Source: Gigaspora rosea
Taxonomy: Eukaryota > Glomeromycota > Glomeromycetes > Diversisporales > Gigasporaceae
Length of the DNA stretch: 64,000 nt
Direction of reading: 5' to 3'
NCBI GenBank assembly: GCA_003550325.1
Contig: QKWP01000252.1
Coordinates: 102,923-166,922 of the forward strand
The notes beneath the pieces were generated by a model. The model was not told where the DNA came from. It searched no databases and saw nothing but the letters and a program-made list of their open reading frames with translations. The position numbers and the translations under genes were made by a program. The stretch's first letter is position 1. The number at the start of each line of letters is the position of its first letter. This document shows, one piece after another, positions 1-10,427 of the stretch.

Positions 1-351
1 ATCATAGGATAACCTTAAATTTAAAAATTTTTATATATAAATAATATTAATTTTTGCAAACAAATCAGATTTCAGGATTATGTATAATCTGTAATATAAC
101 ACAATCAGAAAATTTAAACCAAATATTTATTTTATAAAAAATCACTTATTACTCTAAAGTTGTGTAAAAAACTATCTTTTATTCTTTAATAAAGTTTTCT
201 TGAGCAATTATACTATTCTAAATGCATACTCTAATTCTAAACTAACAAAAATAAAAATGTTATAAAATATAAAAATGATGTACAGGTAACATATCACTTA
301 ATTAACAAATAACTTAATTTATATTTTTTATTATTTTATTATTAATAATTT
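1..351. other. AT-rich flank, no gene seen
   Basis: Only short AT-rich runs; no reading frame with coding character and no clear repeat structure on either strand. Confidence 0.6.
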
Positions 352-1040
352 TTAAATAACAGTTTTATTAAATCATACTGCTAGTGTTCAACGCCAGTAT
401 TAGAAATTAGATATCTACCCTAGTATCGCCATCAAATTTTTACCCCCATGTGATCAGTACCAAAATTCTTTCAAGTTCATTTATGTTAGGCTAGAGTCAG
501 GGTGAGTGCTCAGTTAGGGTTTGGGTTTAAATTGTTATATAGTAAAATCACTCAAGAAAAACTTTTTTTTAGTTAAAAAAAATAGTTTCTTATGCAAACT
601 TTTGAGAAATAAGTTTTTTTTACAAAAGAAATGTTTTGAGACATTTATTTTGAATAGTAATTTAAGCTAGCTAAGGCAGCTGCAGCTAAGCTAGCTTAGT
701 CAGCTAAGCCAGCTGATATAATGTGACCGGCTGGCTAATGCTAACTATTATCAGAATCCAGTAAATTCTAAAAAGAAACTTAAAGTTAGACCAAATATCC
801 CAAAATAGTCCGAATGTAGAGCTGTTAGCTAGCTGCTTAGCTAATGATTTAGTCAGCTGGCTAAGCCAGCCAACCAAAACTATATAGCTTAAATCACTAG
901 TTTTGAATTTTTCTAATTGTGTTATGTTATACCAAATTATGACACATGATTTTCTGACCTACTTTCTGATAATTTTCTGATCTAATTTCTGACACTGGCA
1001 TTGAACACCAGTGGAGTGCTTTAGTAAAACTGTTTAAACA
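352..1040. mobile_element. hAT-like MITE, family A, copy 1, with a nested insert
   Basis: The ends are inverted: CAGTTTTATTAAAT followed by a CTAGTGTTCAACGCCAG block on the left, and the complement (ACACCAGTGGAGTGC then TTTAGTAAAACTG) on the right. The flanks read TTTAAATA and TTTAAACA, consistent with an 8-bp TSD that has since diverged. The interior shares GTTAGGGTTTGGG, a run of T, and TAGTTTCTTATGCAAA with copies at 11766-12131 and 45136-45477. It has no coding capacity. It is longer than its relatives because of an AGCT-rich segment near 660-900. Assignment to hAT rests on TSD length and the CAG-type ends. Confidence 0.7.
660..900. repeat. AGCT-rich inverted segment inside the family A copy
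   Basis: Dense AGCT/GCTAGC/CAGCTGG words appear near 664-718, and their near complement near 830-872 (TAGTCAGCTGGCTAAGCCAG). The segment is absent from the other family A copies, so it is probably a separate small palindromic insertion. Its exact ends are unclear. Confidence 0.5.
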
Positions 1041-1161
1041 ATTAATTAAAAATAAAAATTAAAATAACTAAAAAATATATAAAAGTATAAGTGTAAAAAA
1101 GAGAATGAGAGTAAAAAAATAAATATAAAAAAGAGAAAGTAAGAGTAAAAAAAAAAAAAAA
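1041..1161. repeat. purine-rich low-complexity tract at gap edge
   Basis: Repeats of AGAGTAAAAAA and AAAGAGAAAG lead into a poly(A) run that stops at the assembly gap. Simple sequence only. Confidence 0.6.
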
Positions 1162-1785
1162 NNNNNNNNNNNNNNNNNNNNNNNNNNNNNNNNNNNNNNN
1201 NNNNNNNNNNNNNNNNNNNNNNNNNNNNNNNNNNNNNNNNNNNNNNNNNNNNNNNNNNNNNNNNNNNNNNNNNNNNNNNNNNNNNNNNNNNNNNNNNNNN
1301 NNNNNNNNNNNNNNNNNNNNNNNNNNNNNNNNNNNNNNNNNNNNNNNNNNNNNNNNNNNNNNNNNNNNNNNNNNNNNNNNNNNNNNNNNNNNNNNNNNNN
1401 NNNNNNNNNNNNNNNNNNNNNNNNNNNNNNNNNNNNNNNNNNNNNNNNNNNNNNNNNNNNNNNNNNNNNNNNNNNNNNNNNNNNNNNNNNNNNNNNNNNN
1501 NNNNNNNNNNNNNNNNNNNNNNNNNNNNNNNNNNNNNNNNNNNNNNNNNNNNNNNNNNNNNNNNNNNNNNNNNNNNNNNNNNNNNNNNNNNNNNNNNNNN
1601 NNNNNNNNNNNNNNNNNNNNNNNNNNNNNNNNNNNNNNNNNNNNNNNNNNNNNNNNNNNNNNNNNNNNNNNNNNNNNNNNNNNNNNNNNNNNNNNNNNNN
1701 NNNNNNNNNNNNNNNNNNNNNNNNNNNNNNNNNNNNNNNNNNNNNNNNNNNNNNNNNNNNNNNNNNNNNNNNNNNNNNNNNNNNN
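1162..1785. other. assembly gap (N run)
   Basis: 624 undetermined bases. The right edge enters a 181-bp tandem repeat and the left edge is a simple A-rich tract, so an unresolved repeat is the likely cause. Confidence 0.95.
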
Positions 1786-2147
1786 CTAACTTAAATAAAT
1801 TTATGATTTTTTTGGTATCAGGATTGTTGGGATTCTTATTGTCGGGATTTTTTTGTCGGGATTATGACCTGTCAGGATTCTGTTTGTCAGGATTTTGACC
1901 TGCTCCCTAACATGGCTATCAAACCAAATTTTCTATAAAAATAAAACTGTATAATTAAGGCTAACTCTAACTTAAATAAATTTATGATTTTTTTGGTGTC
2001 AGGATTGTTGGGATTCTTATTGTCGGGATTTTTTTGTCGGGATTATGACCTGTTGGGATTCTGTTTGTCAGGATTTTGACCTGCTCCCTAACATAGCTAT
2101 CAAACCAAATTTTCTATAAAAATAAAACTGTGTAATTAAGGTTAGGG
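1786..2147. repeat. 181-bp tandem repeat, two units visible
   Basis: The unit starting CTAACTTAAATAAATTTATG at 1786 recurs at 1967 with only a few base changes. It carries internal GTCGGGATT / GTCAGGATT words four or five times per unit. The first unit abuts the gap, so the real array may be longer. The unit ends in an AATTAAGG(C/T)TA(A/G)GG sequence that leads into MITE family A-like sequence. Confidence 0.85.
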
Positions 2148-2640
2148 TTAGAGTAAGGCTTGGTGTAAGGCTTTTGGGTAGGGTTCTTGGCACGATAAAA
2201 AAATTTGGCATGCCAGATGGCATGCCAAATTCTAAATTTCATGCCAAAGGCATGCCATAAACACATGATTTACTTGTTCAATTTAATTGGATAAAAAATT
2301 TTTTTAAAATATAAATTGTATCTTTATATTTTTATATATTATTATACTTAATGGCATGCCTTTAGACTCAATGGCATGCCATAAGTGGCATGCCAAGGAC
2401 CCTCATGCTGAAAACCCTACTTTTGGGTTAGAGAGGGCTTTAGTTACATTAAAATTTAGCAAAGAATTTTTTTTGTTAGAAACCGAAAAGCAGTTTCATA
2501 TATAAAATTATAAAATTTTGATTTAAAAGCAATTTTTGGCAAAATGAACACTTGTTTTGACTTTTTAAATGTGTAATATTACACCTGATCTTAGAATTTG
2601 ATTGGCTTGTTGGGATGGGTTACAGTAACCACAGTTACAA
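2148..2640. mobile_element. MITE family A-related relic
   Basis: Interior landmarks match family A copies: GGTTAGGGTTAGAGT, AAAATTTAGCAAAGA followed by T-runs, a GCAGTTTCATATATAAAAT block and ACACCTGATCTTAGAATTTG. No clean terminal inverted repeat is visible, and the left part runs into the tandem repeat and gap. It is split by the insertion at 2179-2419. Confidence 0.5.
2179..2419. mobile_element. 241-bp hAT-like MITE rich in GGCATGCC
   Basis: The element starts TAGGGTTCTTGGCA and ends GAAAACCCTA, giving inverted TAGGGTT ends. It is flanked on both sides by the exact 8-bp direct repeat CTTTTGGG (2171-2178 and 2420-2427). An 8-bp TSD with such ends is characteristic of the hAT superfamily. 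The interior holds about seven copies of the palindrome GGCATGCC or close variants clustered near both ends, plausibly transposase-binding sites. No coding capacity. Confidence 0.85.
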
Positions 2641-2666
2641 ATTAATTAATCCAAAGTATAATAATT

Positions 2667-3138
2667 TAAGAGTAGGTAAATATAGATTATTTTTCATATG
2701 ATCTGCGCGGTATTACAGATTATAAAAATTTGCCACAAGCAAAATTTTTTAATGCTTTAATGAATTTTTACCAAAATTTCACAACATGCAGATAAGAACT
2801 TTCTATTTATAGTAATAATAATTTCAAAACTTGTTTTATTTGAGAAAATTCCACTTCAAATATTACTGAAATATTTGTTCTCTTTGTATCACCTGGAAAA
2901 AACATAGAGCCACCTGGAAAAACTTCAGTAATATTCAAAGTGGAATTTTCTCAAATAAAACAAGTTTCGAAATTATTATTACTATAAATAGAAAGTTCTT
3001 ATCTGCACGTTGTGAAATTTTGGTCAAAATTCGTTAAAGCATTAAAAAATTTTGCTTGTAGCTAATTTTTATTTCCTATATAAAATCTGTAATACATGCA
3101 GATCATATGAAAAATGATCTATGTTTACCCAACCCTTA
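2667..3138. mobile_element. 470-bp foldback element
   Basis: Almost the whole element is an inverted repeat. The left arm runs from TAAGAGTAGGTAAATATAG to about 2880. The right arm is its complement, ending CTATGTTTACCCAACCCTTA. Arms of about 210 bp match with few mismatches around a roughly 50-bp centre holding two CACCTGGAAAAA words. It is non-coding; a transcript would form a long hairpin. Confidence 0.85.
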
Positions 3139-4810
3139 AATAATAATATTATTTTGTATAGTAAATAATAATTTTATAGTTAAAATAGCTATTATAATGA
3201 TTAGTAATTTTTAGTAAATTGTGTTAATATCATGTTTCAAAGGTAATTTTATAAATTGAAGCTTAAATATAAATTGGGCTTATCTAAAAAAATGCCACCT
3301 GGGTCATTTATCCTTCTTTATTTTTGTAGTACAGTATTAGCTTCTCTTTATACACCTCTTGTAGAGTGATATAATAAATGCAGTATTATAAACAAAAAAT
3401 ATAAATATATCTATATAATATTTATAAATTAACAAACAAAATAAAAGTAAATCAGGCAAATTTATACAATTTAGTATAATATAGAATTATTATAAAATAT
3501 AAATATTAGATATATTCATCTATATAAACAATTTGGTAGAAAAATTAGTGTTTAGATCTAGATAATCTGTTTTATCTAAAAATAATTATTTATTGAAAAA
3601 AGTTATTATCTGTTATCTATATCTGTTCATAATTCTATAATTATTATAAATATTGCATAGTGCAAAATTGTATCATATAATTTACTATTGTACTATTGAT
3701 GCATGAGCAACCCAGGATTACACCTCCAGGTTATTATATAATTCTTGTAACCTACTTTATCTTTAAACTGAAGTATAGCCCATATTGCTTCAAAGTATAT
3801 TAGCCACTAACAACTTTAATTGTACATATTATACTCAAGATAAATGTATACAAATTTTATATATTCCTATAAGTTTAATCAGAAACAGGGCAATATTGAA
3901 CATTTCACATAGTGTATAGTTAATTGCAAATTAAATAGCAAACATATACAAAATCTTGTATTTTATTGGATAAATGTATATAACAAAGCAAGGGTACAAA
4001 TACATATAGAATAGGCTAAATTGATTATATATAATTATTTAATATTAATAAATTTTGGTAAATAAGTAATAATAGCTTAAAATTAAAGCTCTTGATATTT
4101 GTATATCAAATTTGAAAATTTTAATTAGTTAAAAAAAATATTACTTTTTAAATAAAATTGGTCAAAAAAAAAAGAAATAAATACATATTTCAGATCAATT
4201 CAAATTCTATTCCTACCTATAACATTAATACTAATCTAATCAATAATTAATTGCTAATCACTATTCAATTATTTATTGTTCAGATTTTTTAATATTTCTT
4301 GTAAGGTGATTTCTATTTGGCGGGTTGAACTAACAAATTTGTTCAACTTGCCCCTGTATTTTATATTATATAAAATTGTTAGTCTAACTTTCAAAGTACA
4401 ATACCTGTTTTTTATATTAATGCCCTAGAATTATCTATTCTACTGTCAAATTTCAAATTTTCCAGTTTCACATTAACAGATATGAAAAGCCAGTATAAAA
4501 AATTAAAAAAAATTTTGCTCTGAATTTGCATTTATTCTACTTAGTAGCAAGCTAATTTGTATTAAATATTTATGATATATAGTGTACAGATTAACAAAAA
4601 GATAGTGTTTATAATTAAAGCTAAGAAAATACTTTTAAAAGATTAATTTCATATATATGCTCATGCTTAACAAGAAAGCAAATAAATATTCATACTACAG
4701 TCTGTAATTTGAAAATAGCAACAATTAAAAAAAGTATATATTATTTTCTTATATATAAACAAAGGACAATAATATAATAAATAAAAACTAAACAATAAGG
4801 GAGTAACAAA
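3139..4810. other. AT-rich intergenic stretch
   Basis: No convincing gene. A short palindromic word pair (GTTGAAC ... GTTCAAC) lies near 4324-4348. The rest is AT-rich with homopolymer runs. Confidence 0.5.
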
Positions 4811-4933
4811 AATCAGGTGATTTTTTAGGGGGAGGGAGGTAAAAAAAGGTAAAATTATATATAAGAACCTGACTATTTATATATTAAGAAAGAGGGAGGG
4901 GGTAGGCCTCTGATAAAAAATAATCAGGTGATT
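4811..4933. repeat. small G-tract element
   Basis: It is bounded by AATCAGGTGATT at both ends and contains two same-strand G-rich blocks (AGGGGGAGGGAGG near 4828 and GAGGGAGGGGGTAGG near 4893). The layout resembles the element at 7084-7231. Confidence 0.5.
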
Positions 4934-5033
4934 AATGACACTGTTCTAATAAAAAAATAAAAAAAACTGAGATACTTTTTTTTTATTCATTTAGTCTCAA
5001 AATAAGTTTTTATAGGGTTTGTATTATTTCACC

Positions 5034-5313
5034 AACAATCACTTCACCAACATAACATTTTACCAACAAATACTCACCGACAAGTTCATTTTACCAACAG
5101 TATATTTCACTGAAGTTCATTTCACTGACAAGTTTTTTTTCAAAAAACATCCTAACTTTAGCTCTAATTTTATCTAATTCTACCCTGACCCTAACAACAA
5201 TGACCAGAATTACTTTGTCAGTAAAATGAGCTTTGGTAAAATAAACTGTCAGTAAAATGAACATGTCAGTGAATAATTGTCAGTAGAATGTTATATTAGT
5301 GAAGTGATTGTTG
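5034..5313. mobile_element. MITE with CAACAATCACTTCAC termini
   Basis: The left end CAACAATCACTTCACCAACA is the near complement of the right end TATTAGTGAAGTGATTGTTG. Inner halves also pair: TTTACCAACA/TTCACTGACA words on the left and TGTCAGTAAAATGAA words on the right. The middle has CCCTGACCCTAACAAC. Non-coding, about 280 bp. Confidence 0.75.
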
Positions 5314-5968
5314 ATTAATTGATTGCTACCCATTTTTATATATATTATGTAATTCAATTCATAATAAATTTGCATGAACACTATTATTTTTACATTATCA
5401 GAGTTAAAAAAGAAAAAAAATAAACTAGAAGAAATTTATAATTCATATTCATGTAACATAAATATATATACTGTATATAATGTATGTATATTCATATCAA
5501 AATCATGAGCTATGAATTTATGAGTATATGCACATGTATGTATAGCTAGCCAATTATATTGCATAAAGGTACACTTTGCTTTACTTTTTTACCATATATA
5601 TTAATATAGATAATCTATAGATAATTATCTAAACTTAAAGTAACTATTCAGATAAATTATCTGTTAAACAAAATCATTATTTGTTATCTGTATTATTCAG
5701 ATAATCAGGATAAAAAATAAACAGATCTGAACATAAAAAAAATAAATATATAAAATATGATAATATTTTTGGTGAATTTAGCTATACAAAGATTTATAAA
5801 ATCATGTCAGATATTACATTATTTATATATATAGTAATAAATTTGGTTTAATATAATTGAATATTTTAGAGATGGCTGCCAAAGTAAAACATGAATATGT
5901 GCCAAGGATGTTCCTGTTTTTTATTTTTAAATTTATAATCTAACAAACAATAGGCTTGAGAAATCATT
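5314..5968. other. AT-rich spacer, left half of a 1-kb-spaced duplication
   Basis: About 5848-5968 resembles 6900-7040 (shared TAGAGAT(A/G)GCT, ATGAATATG, CCTGTTTTT, AATTTA.AATCTAACA and AAATCATTTAC landmarks, roughly 70% by eye). The unrelated MITE at 5969 sits at the end of this block. No gene seen. Confidence 0.5.
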
Positions 5969-6346
5969 TACTATATTTATTCAAAATAATGCATATGGGT
6001 GTTATTTCAAAAATTGCATTTTCTTAAAATAGAATGTTGGTTTCAAAATAACACCCATGTGTATCCCAATATAATGCACACTTCAAATGCCAAATTATTA
6101 ATTTGCTGAAATAATGAATTCAAATAACAAGCAGAAATAAGAATTTTTTAGTCAAAAAATCTGATTTAAATCAGAAAGACTATATATAAAATTAAAAAAT
6201 ACAGTTTTTATACATCACACATATATAATGCACAATTTTTTAGAAATTAGACCTTTACCCCAAAATAATGCCCATGTGCATACTCGAAATAATGTGCATT
6301 TTCTTAAAATAATGTGCAGGTGTGCATTATTTCAAGTAAATACAGT
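5969..6346. mobile_element. TA-flanked MITE (mariner-like ends)
   Basis: The left end TACTATATTTATTCAAAATA pairs with the right end TTATTTCAAGTAAATACAGTA, each including a TA. AATAATGC(A/C)CA words occur repeatedly in both arms. The TA target and the roughly 380-bp non-coding length fit a Tc1/mariner-type MITE. A similar word (AAAATAATGCCCATATGCA) recurs alone near 10352. Confidence 0.75.
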
Positions 6347-7083
6347 ATGTACATACTGAAAAGCATTGTATTATATGATGCATTTATGTTTGAATTATGC
6401 CAGCAGATGACTTTGGCCAGTGGTAATCTATTTATTGAAAGTTTAGCAAAATACATGTTTGAAAAGTGAGCAATTGGTCAAGTTGGTTAGAATAGCAATA
6501 ACATCCTATAAAAATAGCAATTATAATTGTACTAAGAGTTACTTAGTAGTTTTTTTACCTGCTGCAACAAGCTGGCTATAAGTGAAATAAATAATAGAAT
6601 CATATACTTCTTTTGAGTAAGTAGATTACACAAGGTTGAATTGTTCTAAGACTATATTTCAATACTATTTGAGTTTATTTATTATTTTATTTTATTTTTT
6701 TTTGTTTGTTTTTTCTATTGTGAAGCCATCTTTGTCAGACCAATTATGCCTAATACATATCAATAGCTATACTTATATTTAATTACCCATACTATTGAAT
6801 TCCACATGTCTTGGCTAGTTGCATAAATATGTAGCTGGAGTGTTATATGGTTGACTCTCTTTGATCATGTAATTACTATTACTTCATAATAATAATAAGA
6901 ATCCAATGTAATTAATAATACTCTAGAGATAGCTAATAATATATGCCAATGCAATAAATATGAATATGCTAAGCAAAACCTGTTTTTATATTTTATAATT
7001 TAACAGCCAATAGAACTCAGAAATTCATTTACACAATATATTCTACAAATAAATAAAGCTTGTAAATAATTAAACTACTAGTT
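6347..7083. other. AT-rich spacer with two dispersed duplications
   Basis: 6489-6611 is closely repeated at 57646-57773 (AATAGCAATAACAT, AAAAATAGCAATTATAATTG, TAGTAGTTTTTT, CTGC(A/T)(A/G)CAAGCT, AAATAAATAATAGAAT). 6900-7040 repeats 5848-5968. No gene seen. Confidence 0.55.
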
Positions 7084-7231
7084 AGGGTGCTGACAGATAT
7101 TACATAATATTTTTAGGGGGGAGGGTGGTAGCTGGGTATAATATACTATATATATACTTTATATATGATGTGGGGGGGAGGGGGGTAACCCCCTTAATAA
7201 AAAATATTACGTAATATCTGTTAGTGCCCTT
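7084..7231. mobile_element. small MITE with G-tracts
   Basis: Terminal inverted repeats AGGGTGCTGACAGATATTAC and its complement GTAATATCTGTTAGTGCCCT enclose two G-rich runs on the same strand (near 7116-7131 and 7171-7190). About 148 bp, non-coding. Related ends occur at 51534-51696. Confidence 0.75.
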
Positions 7232-7964
7232 ATTAGTTTTATGGGTTCACAAATATTGCTTAAAGGCAGATTCAATCAATTATACTATATTTTATATATT
7301 ATACTATATGCTATATACTATCAAAAGCAATAAGCAACACACAAAAAATTATATGAAAGTGGTACAGATAATTCAATTAACCAATCAGATTACACAAAAA
7401 TAACAGATGTTACAACTTTAGTAGTATTATAAATATATTATAAAATGTTATTTTAAAAAATAAAAGTTTTCTTTTTATGCATTATAATATGTTATTTCTA
7501 AAGAATAAATATTTTCTTTTTATGTTATTGTCAAGGATGAATTTCATAATCTTGACAATTAAGTATTAATAAAATAACTTTAAAAAATGGTCACCAAAAT
7601 ATAGCAATAGTGTGTCATTTTTTGAAATTTTTATATATGAAGATCTTAAAATCTTGATACAGTATTACTTATTTCTAATTAAAGCAATAATTACTATTAT
7701 ACAAACAAGGTAATTTAATGATTATAAATTGGTTTATTATTGGAATTAAATTTGTATATTGAGAACTTATACTTTATAATTATTTAAAATTATTTAGTTT
7801 ATACAAAAATTTAGCAAAAAAATCTTGTTAGATAATCTTATTATAAACAAATTCAAAATAAATAAGATTTAGCATGTCTTCTAAAAGTAATAATGTTATT
7901 TGGTGCAAAATTCTTCTAAAAAAACTTGTTAAAGTCTTATTTAATATATAAGCTAGTAAACTTT
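7232..7964. other. AT-rich spacer
   Basis: No gene. A short direct repeat (AAA.GTTTTCTTTTTATGCATTA type, near 7463 and 7509) is the only structure noticed. Confidence 0.5.
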
Positions 7965-7994
7965 TCAAATAAATATACTAGGGGTGTAGCGATT

Positions 7995-8047
7995 TAGAGA
8001 AGTTGGTAAGTTGTCACCCCCAAGTGGCAGGTCTAGGGTTCAAATCC
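7995..8047 (+). promoter_or_regulatory. internal pol III promoter, boxes A and B, SINE copy 1
   Basis: TAGAGAAGTTGG (7995-8006) fits box A TRGYNNANNNGG with one mismatch. GGTTCAAATCC (8037-8047) is a perfect box B. The 42-base spacing between box starts is as in tRNA genes. The acceptor stem is weak, so this is a promoter-bearing tRNA relic, not a working tRNA gene. Confidence 0.8.
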
Positions 8048-8791
8048 CACTGACGATGCTTTGAAAAATAGATCTGTGTTCCGGTAACTGTTTCCTGTCA
8101 ATCGGTTGAGTACATTACCTGTAGTCCTTGGTTACCATCTCGAATGGGAGCCTTCGGGCGAAGTTGTGCCTCATGACACAGACAAATCCAAAGAACCAGG
8201 GAAACAGAAACCCATTTGGCAAGACCCGAGTAAGGAGGTAGCAAAGATCTTCAATAGTGCTACCAAAACCGGAATATCAGAAACTGGAGCTGGAGAACTA
8301 GACAATATGACCTTCAGAGGAGAGGGTCCACCAACCTGGCCACCGGAGTCGTACTGGAGGAAAAGGACCTATGTTATAGAAGTAGGTACCAGGGGGGGGA
8401 AAACCATGATGGCACCTAATGCCGGGTAGATCAACTCTCCCGGGCCAACTGGATTAGAAGTCTGGAAAACCGGTGAAGGACTGGTAGAAAGTGATGTTGG
8501 TACTGGGGTTGGAGTGAACCTTACAAGGGCAGAAGTAGGTATTGGTAAGAGGACAGAGGTAACCCTGTCTCGCAAGTGTTGGCCTCGGGCATAGTGATAA
8601 GTACCAAAGTGTAGGTGAATACCTGATATGGAACAGGTACCGCTCTACCAAGTTTCCCGTCGAGGATAACAGGACTGGGAATACCCAGCTGGGTCCTAAG
8701 GCAATGGATAAGTATCCGAAACTTGCTGACTGACTTATGTAATGGGCCTGTTCTGGTAATACAAGATGGGTTGGCAGGTGGAACATGAATC

Positions 8792-9045
8792 AGAGGGTTT
8801 AAATAGACAATTTCCATAGTTGGGTTGCAGGTATGGTAGCTAGTGTGGAACCCTTGGGCAGACCACTTAAATTAGATACCAAAAGTGTACGTGTGGCTAG
8901 ATGTATCCTCATCTAGGACCAGAGGGTTTAAATAGGCAATTCCTGTAGTTGGGTTGCAGGTATGGCAGTTAGTGTGGAACCCTTGAGCAGACCACTTAAA
9001 TTAGACACCAAAAGTGTACATGTGGCTAGATGTATCCTCGTCTAT
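8792..9045 (+). repeat. tandem duplication inside SINE copy 1
   Basis: A segment of about 127 bp starting CAGAGGGTTTAAATAGACAA is repeated head to tail (second start near 8921) with about 10 differences. The other copy at 19905-20922 has this segment once, so the duplication arose within this lineage. Confidence 0.8.
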
Positions 9046-9157
9046 GTAACAAATGCCGGTATTCCCCTAGAGGATACCTACGGCCCTAATATATTGAATA
9101 AAATTCCTAAGTCCCAAGACGGGCACTTTAATTAAAAAAAAATCAAATAAATATACT

Positions 9158-9660
9158 TAAACAATGGTAAATGTAATTTATAGGTGGATCATAGTTGTAT
9201 ATCTTTGTAGTAGTATGCAGTTATTTGATATTTGTTAATAAAACAAAATCAAATACAAGTTTATTTATTTGGTTTAGTCACTTATTTTAATATTATATTT
9301 ATTTAACATGCAGATTAAATTGTATGATGAAATAAAAACATAACTAGACATAATGATAATTCCCTATTATTAGGAAAAAAATCTTAATTAATATAGGACC
9401 CTAAATATTTCTTATATAGATCATAACTGGTTTTGGCTAATTTTGACTAATTTGCTAAAATGACAAAACTATATTTACTTAAATAACTTCTGATTTAGTA
9501 ACCAGAATTGAATAAACTTTTTTTGTTAAATGTGCACTAAGAGCTTTATTTTTAAAAAAGTTTATTTAAATTGGACTACTGGATACCAATATAATTACCA
9601 AACTGTTTTTTTGCTTCTTAAATTTTAGAGGTTTTTGCTAAAGTGTAATATATGGGGTAT
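9158..9660. other. AT-rich spacer
   Basis: No gene or clear repeat seen. Confidence 0.5.
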
Positions 9661-9989
9661 CTTATATTAAAAGTGACCATTTTTATATATACTTCATTTT
9701 GAGATAATTGAGTTTAATTATTTGTTTAAGTTTCAGACTGATCCAGGATTAATCAAAATTTATGATTTTGATAGATTAAAAGTAACAGGTGGCTATCAGG
9801 TAATCTCGTGATATGCTTGGCCTTAGACAGTTTTGTATAATTTGCTTCTACATTATCTCTATTTTTCATTATTATTATGCAAATAGACTTTCATTTATAA
9901 TTGAAAATATCAATTATGCCAAAATTTACATGAATCTAACAAAAACTTATTTTTCGAAAAATGTAAAAATAAGCCCTTTTAATACAAGA
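9661..9989. mobile_element. MITE family D, copy 1
   Basis: The ends CTTATATTAAAAGTGACC and GCCCTTTTAATACAAG are inverted. The interior (AGACTGATCCAGGATTAATC, TTTATGATTTTGAT, ATTATGCAAATAGACTTTCA) is shared in the same order with copy 2 at 10428-10740, at perhaps 75% identity. A 62-codon open frame at 9813 lies wholly inside and is not supported as a gene. Confidence 0.75.
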
Positions 9990-10427
9990 CATCCCATATA
10001 ACCTTTGTACTAGATATCTGGGTTCTATTAATATATTCTATGGTTTGTATTAAATCGTACTGTATATACTTCAGTATATTAGTTCCCCAAAGCCTGAAAT
10101 GTTTTAGCTCTGAAGTTTTAGTATTACCCAAAATCTGAATCTTCTAAAATTACTGAAATAGCTAAAACTTCTAAAATAAGTGAAATACACTAAAACTAGC
10201 TAAAATTAAAAACTTTTAAATTTCTGAAATAGCCAAACCAGTATTAAAAATTCAAAAAAAATTTATGATTTTTGTAAATATAATTTTTTTATAATGTTTA
10301 TATTAAAATAAATATGTTTACAAATAAATTATAATAATTCCTCTTATTATAAAATAATGCCCATATGCAAATATCCCTTTTACGTGATATAATTGGACAA
10401 TCATGCACATATGGAATATTTTTATTA
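9990..10427. other. AT-rich spacer
   Basis: Repeated CTGAAAT / CTAAAACT words near 10095-10240. A lone AAAATAATGCCCATATGCA matches the interior of the MITE at 5969-6346. No gene. Confidence 0.5.

Larger units (their letters stand above)
7980..9142 (+). mobile_element. long tRNA-headed SINE-like retroposon, copy 1
   Basis: A GC-richer block begins with a tRNA-like head (about 7984-8060) carrying pol III box A and box B. It continues with a body of about 1 kb and ends CCCAAGACGGGCACTTTAAT plus an A-run. It is flanked by the exact 15-bp direct repeat TCAAATAAATATACT (7965-7979 and 9143-9157), showing target-primed insertion. A second copy lies on the minus strand at 19905-20922. The body includes a 107-codon open frame starting with TTG at 8106. 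Its first 47 or so codons are readable in copy 2, after which the frames diverge, so coding is doubtful. Most SINEs are 100-600 bp, so this length is unusual. No partner LINE is in the window. Confidence 0.85.

Noticed and set aside
7984-8060. Possible functional tRNA gene
   Set aside because: Boxes A and B are good, but the acceptor and anticodon stems do not pair properly, and the same head occurs at the start of a second retroposed copy.
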